In this document: positions 58,729 through 64,000 of the stretch, piece by piece | Layout: every line of letters begins with the position of its first letter | How positions within the stretch are numbered: position 1 is the first letter of the stretch | NCBI GenBank assembly: GCA_942492855.1 | Contig: OW818647.1 | Location: 2,852,001-2,916,000 of the forward strand | DNA from: G963677485 sp942492855 | GTDB lineage: Bacteria; Armatimonadota; HRBIN16 | DNA length: 64,000 bases | Direction of reading: 5' to 3' | Position numbers and translations under genes: made by a program | Notes under the pieces: generated by a model | Seen by the model: only the letters and a program-made list of their open reading frames with translations | Told to the model about the DNA's origin: nothing | Database searches by the model: none

Positions 58729-61700
58729 TTAGGCCTGTTCTGCACTGCCGGGGGCAGCCGCTAGCATTTTGAAGTGCTTCAAGCGCTCGGTCACGGCTGC
58801 TTGCGATAGTTTAGCTAATGCGGCAGCAGCTTCCGGGTTCGACTTCATGAGTATCTTGTACCGGCCTTCGGTTGAAATGTAGTCTTTCAACGCGATTTTG
58901 GGATCGCCGGAATCAAGCACGAATGGGTTCTTGCCTTCGGCAGCTAATGACGGGTTGTAACGCCACAGCGGCCAGTAGCCGCAATCCACAGCCAGTTTCT
59001 GCTGCACAAGGCCGTTGCCCATGTCGATACCGTGGGCGATACAGTGCGAATACGCGATGATCAGGGACGGGCCGTCATAAGCTTCCGCTTCCTGAATGGC
59101 GCGTAAAGCCTGGCCTTCGTTGGCACCCATGGCGATCTGAGCCACATACACGTTGCCGTAGGTGGACTGCATCAGGCCGAGGTCCTTCTTGCCGGTCTCT
59201 TTACCACCGGAGGCGAACTTCGCAACAGCGCCGAACGGGGTGGCCTTGCTGGCCTGTCCACCGGTGTTAGAATACACCTCAGTGTCCAGAACCATCACGT
59301 TCACGTTCAGGCCGCTGGCCAGCACGTGATCCAAACCGCCGTAGCCGATGTCGTATGCCCAGCCGTCGCCGCCGAATATCCACACACTGCGCTTCACCAT
59401 CTGGTCTAGAACGGCCAGAAGGTTCGTGCAGTCTGCACAGTCGCAGGCGGTGATCTTCGCTTTGACAGCCGCCACTCGCTCGCGCTGAGCGGCGATGCTC
59501 TCTTCGCTGCTCTGGTCGGCATTGACGATCGCGTCAACCAGTTCCGCACCCAGTTTGTCCTGCAGTTTGGTCAGCATGCTGATGGCATATCCGCGCTGCT
59601 GATCGACAGCCAGGCGCATACCCAGACCGAACTCGGCGTTGTCCTCAAACAGGCTGTTGGACCAAGCAGGACCGCGGCCGTTCTTGTCCTGGCACCACGG
59701 GGTGGTAGGCAGGTTTCCGCCGTAAATGCTGGAGCATCCGGTGGCGTTGGCTACAATCATGCGATCGCCGAACATCTGGCTGATCACCTTCACGTATGGT
59801 GTTTCGCCGCAACCAGAACAAGCTCCGCTGAACTCAAAGTAGGGTTCAAGCAACTGCAGGTTCTTGGTCATGTTGAAGCGCAGGCCGCAAGAGCGGTCGG
59901 TGGCCGGGAGGCTTTGGAAGAACTCCCAGTCGGCCATGCCCTGCTGGCGCACATCTGCCAGAGGGGTCATGTTGATGGCCTTCAGGCTGACGTTGCTCTT
60001 GTTCTTGGCGGGGCAGTAGTTTACGCACAAGCCGCAGCCGGTGCAGTCTTCCACCGACACAGCCAGCGTGTACTTTTTGCCCTCGAACTCTTTCCACTTG
60101 GCAGTGGCGGTCTGGAAGCCTTCAGGCGCACCAGCCAGCTCGGCGTCACTGACGACCTTGCTGCGGATAACACCGTGCGGGCAGACCAGCGAACACTTGC
60201 CGCACTGGATACAGGTGCTGGGATCCCAGACCGGTACGTCCAGAGCGATGTTGCGGCGTTCCCACTGAGTGGTGCCTGTGGGGAAGGTGCCATCGACTGG
60301 CATCATGCTCACAGGGCAAGCGTCTCCGCGTCCTGCAATGATCTCAGCCGTGAGGCCCTTCACGAACTCAGGTGCATTTTCCGGCACCGCTGCGCGCATA
60401 GCGATCTTGCTGCTGGCGGCGTCCGGAACATTGACCTGATGCATATATTCCAGGGCGGCATCCACAGCAGCGTAGTTCTGTGCTACGATGGCATCACCGC
60501 GCTTGCCGTAGGTCTTCTTGATGGACTTCTTGATGTGCTCGATAGCCTCTTCGCGGGGAAGAACACCGGAGATGGCGAAGAAGCATGTCTGCATGATGGT
60601 GTTAATACGCACACCCATGTTGGTCTTCTTAGCCACGTCGTAGGCGTTGATCACAAAGAAGCGAAGGTTCTTATTGATGATGTGCTCTTGGACTGTCTTG
60701 GGCATTTGATCCCAGACTTCGTCCGCACTGAATGGGGTATTCAGAAGGAACACGCCATCTTGTGCAGCCGCTCCCAGCACGTCGTATCGCTCGATGAAGT
60801 TGCTTTGGTGAACAGCGATGAAGTTCGCCTTCTGAATAAGGTAGTGCGCCTTAATGGGGCGCGGGCCAAATCGAAGGTGTGAGGTGGTGGCTGCGCCGGA
60901 CTTCTTGCTGTCATACACGAAGTAGCCCTGGGCGTAGTTATCTGTATCTTCACCGATGATCTTAATGGAGTTCTTGTTGGCGCCAACGGTACCGTCAGCT
61001 CCCAGTCCCCAGAACATGGCACGGGTGACATCATTCATCTCCACGTGGAAGTCAGGAACTTCCAGGCTGGTGTGAGATACGTCATCATCAATGCCCACTG
61101 TGAAGTGGTTCTTGGGCTGAGCCTTCAACGGCTCATCCAACACGGCCTTGGCCATGGCGGGGGTGAACTCTTTGGAGCTCAGTCCGTAGCGGCCGCCGAT
61201 GATCTTGGGAGGAAGAATGCCGGTTTCGTTGTAGCGTTCTGCATAGGCGGTCATCACGTCTTGATACAGTGGCTCGCCCACAGCACCGGGCTCCTTGGTG
61301 CGGTCCAGCACCACGAGGCTCTTCACGGTGGCCGGGATGGCGGCTATCATATGCTCTGGTGAGAAAGGACGATAGAGGCGAACCTTGAGAACGCCGACCT
61401 TTTCGCCCTTGGCAACCAGTGCTTCCACGGTCTCTTCCACCGTTTCACAGCCGCTGCCCATGGCGATGACCACACGCTCTGCGTCTGGCGCACCTACATA
61501 GTCGAACAGCCTATATTGGCGACCTACGATGGAGGCGAACTTATCCATGGCCTTCTGAACGATGGCCGGGGTGGCGGCGTAATATGGGTTGCAGGCTTCA
61601 CGAGCCTGGAAGAAGACGTCTGGGTTTTGGGCGGTACCGCGCATCACTGGGTGCTCTGGGTTGAGCGCGCGCTGTCGGTGCGCATTCACGAGATCATCGT

Positions 61701-62292
61701 CGATCATAGCCCGGATGTCTTCATCGGTCAACTTCTCGATTTTGGACAACTCGTGGCTAATGCGGAAACCGTCAAAAAAGTGTATGAAGGGCACCCTGGA
61801 TTTCAGAGTGGCGGCCTGAGCGATCAATGCCAGGTCCATAACCTCTTGCACATTGTTGCTACTGAGCATGGCCCAGCCGCAGCTTCGGGTGGACATTACG
61901 TCGGAATGGTCACCGAAGATGCTGAGTGCGTGGGTAGCGAGTGAACGGGCTGCGATGTGAAAGACGGTGCTGGTGAGTTCGCCAGCGATCTTAAACATGT
62001 TAGGGATCATCAGCAGCAAGCCTTGGCTTGCGGTGAATGTGGTGGTCAGCGATCCAGCTTGAAGGGCACCATGCACGGCACCGGCGGCGCCTCCCTCACT
62101 CTGCATCTCTTTCACGGTGGGCACTATGCCCCAGATGTTCTTATCATGCTTGGCTGCCCATTCATCCGACCACTCACCCATATTGGATGAAGGAGTGATG
62201 GGATAGATGGCGATTACTTCGTTTGTCTTGTATGCAACATAAGCTGCCGCTTCGTTGCCGTCAATGGTGATACGCGGACGTGCCATGAACAC
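58729..62292 (-). CDS. nifJ: Pyruvate:ferredoxin (flavodoxin) oxidoreductase
   Basis: A 1187-residue single-chain PFOR of normal length; ATG 62286 (M-A-R-P-R-I) may be the real start. It holds the pyruvate-binding domain I (I-Y-P-I-T-P-S-S-N-M-G-E), domains II-IV, two ferredoxin-type [4Fe-4S] motifs C-I-Q-C-G-K-C-S-L-V-C-P and C-T-G-C-G-L-C-V-N-Y-C-P, and the proximal-cluster C-S-G-C-G-E. The TPP domain ends with G-D-G-W-A-Y-D-I-G-Y-G-G and S-N-T-G-G-Q-A-S-K. It oxidises pyruvate to acetyl-CoA and CO2, reducing ferredoxin, which points to anaerobic metabolism. A TATAAT box lies about 50 bp upstream. Confidence 0.96.
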   Translation of the reverse strand: MFMARPRITIDGNEAAAYVAYKTNEVIAIYPITPSSNMGEWSDEWAAKHDKNIWGIVPTVKEMQSEGGAAGAVHGALQAGSLTTTFTASQGLLLMIPNMFKIAGELTSTVFHIAARSLATHALSIFGDHSDVMSTRSCGWAMLSSNNVQEVMDLALIAQAATLKSRVPFIHFFDGFRISHELSKIEKLTDEDIRAMIDDDLVNAHRQRALNPEHPVMRGTAQNPDVFFQAREACNPYYAATPAIVQKAMDKFASIVGRQYRLFDYVGAPDAERVVIAMGSGCETVEETVEALVAKGEKVGVLKVRLYRPFSPEHMIAAIPATVKSLVVLDRTKEPGAVGEPLYQDVMTAYAERYNETGILPPKIIGGRYGLSSKEFTPAMAKAVLDEPLKAQPKNHFTVGIDDDVSHTSLEVPDFHVEMNDVTRAMFWGLGADGTVGANKNSIKIIGEDTDNYAQGYFVYDSKKSGAATTSHLRFGPRPIKAHYLIQKANFIAVHQSNFIERYDVLGAAAQDGVFLLNTPFSADEVWDQMPKTVQEHIINKNLRFFVINAYDVAKKTNMGVRINTIMQTCFFAISGVLPREEAIEHIKKSIKKTYGKRGDAIVAQNYAAVDAALEYMHQVNVPDAASSKIAMRAAVPENAPEFVKGLTAEIIAGRGDACPVSMMPVDGTFPTGTTQWERRNIALDVPVWDPSTCIQCGKCSLVCPHGVIRSKVVSDAELAGAPEGFQTATAKWKEFEGKKYTLAVSVEDCTGCGLCVNYCPAKNKSNVSLKAINMTPLADVRQQGMADWEFFQSLPATDRSCGLRFNMTKNLQLLEPYFEFSGACSGCGETPYVKVISQMFGDRMIVANATGCSSIYGGNLPTTPWCQDKNGRGPAWSNSLFEDNAEFGLGMRLAVDQQRGYAISMLTKLQDKLGAELVDAIVNADQSSEESIAAQRERVAAVKAKITACDCADCTNLLAVLDQMVKRSVWIFGGDGWAYDIGYGGLDHVLASGLNVNVMVLDTEVYSNTGGQASKATPFGAVAKFASGGKETGKKDLGLMQSTYGNVYVAQIAMGANEGQALRAIQEAEAYDGPSLIIAYSHCIAHGIDMGNGLVQQKLAVDCGYWPLWRYNPSLAAEGKNPFVLDSGDPKIALKDYISTEGRYKILMKSNPEAAAALAKLSQAAVTERLKHFKMLAAAPGSAEQA

Positions 62293-62342
62293 TGATCCTT
62301 TCTTCGGAATGCCGGAATACTAAGGATAGAGGCGTGATCAGC

Positions 62343-62348
62343 ATTATA
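62343..62348 (-). promoter_or_regulatory. Possible -10 box (TATAAT) upstream of PFOR
   Basis: On the minus strand TATAAT at plus 62343-62348 lies about 50 bp before the PFOR start. No good -35 hexamer is found at 16-18 bp, so the assignment is weak. Confidence 0.35.
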
Positions 62349-62487
62349 GTAGTTGCTGCGCACAGACACTCCATACCAACATATCATACCGCCGTTTGGG
62401 TACATTTTGGTATACCGGAGTTGCGCGAGTGATGCCGCCGGGTAAACTTGCGGGGATTTATGGGGTGCGAACCGAGTGGTGGAAGAC

Positions 62488-62652
62488 TATCTGAACGACG
62501 GATGACGCGGATGGAGACCAAACGCAATGACGCAAAGGGGCAAAGGCGCAAAGGCACCAGGGAATGGTAATCCACAAATTACACAGATGACACAGATTGG
62601 AAATGACCGATTCGTTCGGTTTGGCGTGTAGGGGCGATTCGCGAATCGCCCT
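62488..62652. repeat. Cluster of decayed repeats upstream of PFOR
   Basis: CTGAACGACGGATGACGCGG (62490) is a diverged ATCCGTG/CGGATTA repeat. GACGCAAAGGGGCAAAGGCG (62528) is a short tandem-like run. AATCCACAAATTACACAGAT (62569) is another variant, and GTAGGGGCGATTCGCGAATC at 62628 is a GTAGGGGCG-family hairpin. Nothing gene-like is seen between 62293 and 62738. Confidence 0.6.
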
Positions 62653-62738
62653 TCCTGCTCTGCCACGTCGGATGATCTCTGCATTGAGGTTGTGACCTTA
62701 CCGACTATACGGCACAGCCAATCGCTATTCCACCACGA

Positions 62739-63332
62739 CTATCGACGGGGCACATAGTCGGTGAGGGCACCATCGAGAACACGGTGCTCCATCCTGCCGA
62801 CCGATCCATCTGGGAATCGAACACTAAAATGGGTCCCATCATCGCTTATGTAAGCCGCGTAATATGTGTATACACCAGCCCCCACTTTTACATATAACTT
62901 CATACCTGGCACACGATATATAGATATTGACATAAACTGATGGGGTGTGTTCACTGGCGTGTTGCCGTTGTAAGTGCGGATCAAGCCAGATATTGGTTTT
63001 TGTTCTTTGCCTGTAACGCCGCCAAGAAAGCCGCCAGAGGGCTGTGTGTTTGGTGTTTCCGCTGTCGATGGACTACTGACTTGTGTCGGCTGTTCTGGCC
63101 CCGACGATGAACTGAAATAGGTGACCATCCCCAAGCCAAAGACAATGCTGAGCAAAAACGGGATCACTACAAACACGACCGCTAGTGCGACAACTATATG
63201 TAATATGTATGACTTCTTAGGCTGCACACTGACGTCACGCTGGCCAGATATCTGACGGTCAGCACCACAGTAAGGGCAATATCGGCCATCTACAGGTTGC
63301 ACCCGGCCGCACACAGAACACTCTTGATCCAT
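62739..63332 (-). CDS. Zinc-ribbon single-span membrane protein
   Basis: 197 residues from ATG 63332; an earlier frame start at 63446 would read through a repeat. The N-terminal zinc ribbon is C-S-V-C-G-R-V-Q-P-V-D-G-R-Y-C-P-Y-C-G. A strong transmembrane helix follows (I-L-H-I-V-V-A-L-A-V-V-F-V-V-I-P-F-L-L), then a Ser/Thr/Pro linker and a ~90-residue outer domain of unknown fold. The zinc ribbon would face the cytoplasm. No specific function can be given. Confidence 0.75.
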   Translation of the reverse strand: MDQECSVCGRVQPVDGRYCPYCGADRQISGQRDVSVQPKKSYILHIVVALAVVFVVIPFLLSIVFGLGMVTYFSSSSGPEQPTQVSSPSTAETPNTQPSGGFLGGVTGKEQKPISGLIRTYNGNTPVNTPHQFMSISIYRVPGMKLYVKVGAGVYTYYAAYISDDGTHFSVRFPDGSVGRMEHRVLDGALTDYVPRR

Positions 63333-63380
63333 ATCCACACTCCTTAGATTATTCGATGCGTAACTACATTCAACTCCCTG

Positions 63381-63462
63381 CCGGGGCGTCCCTTGTGGGC
63401 ACCTAAAAACAAGAGCTGTTGAACGAATAAAGTTTAGGGCCACCACAAGGGTGGCCCCTACG
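63381..63462. repeat. Imperfect GTAGGGGCG-family inverted repeat
   Basis: GGGGCGTCCCTTGTGGGCACC near 63383 is opposed by GGGCCACCACAAGGGTGGCC near 63435; it is a degenerate relative of the perfect copy at 7644-7721. Confidence 0.6.
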
Positions 63463-63508
63463 ACAGTATCAGTTACTGTATGGGCTGCCGTGTCAGAACG
63501 GGCGGGTG

Positions 63509-63793
63509 CTATCTGCTTTTTGCGTCACCCATTGGTATGTCGTAGTTCTGACCACACAGAGTAGCCAGGATACCCGATCCATAATGTATGGCCTCGGGTT
63601 TATACATCCCTGAGGTAAAAACAACCCAGCGGTCCCCACGGAAACCCGCAAACAGCAACAGATCATGTGCCATTCCTTCTACCCGCGATCGTATAGTCAC
63701 ATACCTTGCAAAGCCGGTGCCCCCTCCAAATTGCGGTGATCCTTCGACAAACCCCCTTGCACTACACGGTGGGGCGTAGGCGACATTGATCAA
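63509..63793 (-). CDS. Hypothetical protein, possible frameshifted continuation of the next ORF
   Basis: 94 residues from a TTG. The segment rich in aromatic and basic residues (Y-V-T-I-R-S-R-V-E-G, L-L-L-F-A-G-F-R-G-D-R-W-V-V-F-T-S-G) looks like a real beta-strand-rich protein. The same frame is open further upstream to about 63850, with no ATG (S-G-H-R-Y-P-H-S-T-R-H-S-D-I-K). The upstream ORF supplies a lipoprotein signal but stops at 63804, so the two may be halves of one gene broken by a frameshift. Confidence 0.45.
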   Translation of the reverse strand: MINVAYAPPCSARGFVEGSPQFGGGTGFARYVTIRSRVEGMAHDLLLFAGFRGDRWVVFTSGMYKPEAIHYGSGILATLCGQNYDIPMGDAKSR

Positions 63794-63803
63794 CTTGATA
63801 TCA

Positions 63804-63992
63804 CTATGACGGGTACTGTGAGGGTATCGATGGCCAGATGTTGTATGGCTTCATTTGGTTACATACCGGAGCGACCTGGCTGCATATGAGTTGGCTATTG
63901 CCCGGAAACAAATCAAGAGCATTGTAGCGCATGCCTTGGACACACCCAACTACTAGGGTAAATACCAACACTGCGGCAGTGCAGATCAGCAC
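63804..63992 (-). CDS. Hypothetical lipoprotein N-terminus (may extend past window end)
   Basis: 62 residues from GTG 63992; the frame remains open to the window edge. It begins with a hydrophobic run and a lipobox-like L-V-V-G-C (C17), then P-G-N-S-Q-L-I-C-S-Q-V-A-P-V-C. It stops just where the downstream ORF picks up in another frame. No family recognised. Confidence 0.4.
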   Translation of the reverse strand: MLICTAAVLVFTLVVGCVQGMRYNALDLFPGNSQLICSQVAPVCNQMKPYNIWPSIPSQYPS

Positions 63993-64000
63993 ACCGCGAG

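Noticed and set aside
59914..60882. 322-codon open frame on the plus strand
   Set aside because: Antisense to PFOR, which has all its cofactor motifs.

Overview
The window is gene-dense and moderately GC-rich. It most resembles an uncultured bacterium of the Armatimonadota or a neighbouring glycan-degrading phylum. This placement is inference, resting on degenerate prepilin-like proteins with a VAII-P-V-x-Q-A-R helix and a Y..D.DG.LPP motif, many glycan-handling families (DUF6259, DUF4838, GH99-like, DUF6785), and an anaerobe-type pyruvate:ferredoxin oxidoreductase. No rRNA, tRNA or CRISPR array was recognised.

Layout. (1) 1-20.2 kb, plus strand: glycan and aminosugar utilisation. It holds a sulfatase C-terminus, a DUF6259 glycosidase-like protein, a polytopic DUF6785 transporter and a NagA-like deacetylase. 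These are followed by a GntR-led operon (ceramidase-like hydrolase, DegT aminotransferase, zinc dehydrogenase, secreted DUF6259 protein) and a secreted GH99-like plus DUF4838 pair. (2) 20.5-31.4 kb: a divergent catabolic cluster around an RpiR regulator. The minus arm is LsrF-like thiolase/aldolase, Rpe-like epimerase, SDR and 2-oxoacid dehydrogenase E2. The plus arm is RpiR, a RuBisCO-like protein, a rhamnulokinase-like kinase, a RhaI-like TIM-barrel isomerase, E1alpha and E1beta. This is the most novel system seen. (3) 31.6-37.3 kb, minus: URO-D-like protein, Gfo/Idh/MocA oxidoreductase, VCBS-repeat protein, secreted DUF4838 protein. (4) 37.4-41.0 kb, plus: four prepilin-like genes separated by GC-rich structured repeats. 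(5) 41.8-48.4 kb, minus: a sugar ABC importer operon without ATPase, whose second permease is cut in two by an IS110 element carrying a recognisable candidate bridge RNA. (6) 48.4-54.4 kb: housekeeping (rsfS, LCP protein, nadD, proA, DedA, pgi). (7) 54.6-57.3 kb: an AT-richer helicase-nuclease. (8) 57.7-62.3 kb: PFOR and a DHOD-like protein. (9) 62.7-64 kb: small membrane and lipoprotein-like ORFs.

The catabolic loci fit an organism that desulfates and hydrolyses plant or microbial glycans, imports the sugars and ferments them through acyl-CoA and ferredoxin intermediates. Intergenic regions are crowded with palindromic repeat families (GTAGGGGCG hairpins, ATCCGTG repeats, a 230-bp nested inverted repeat, and the CCCGCGGCA modules at 35-42 kb).
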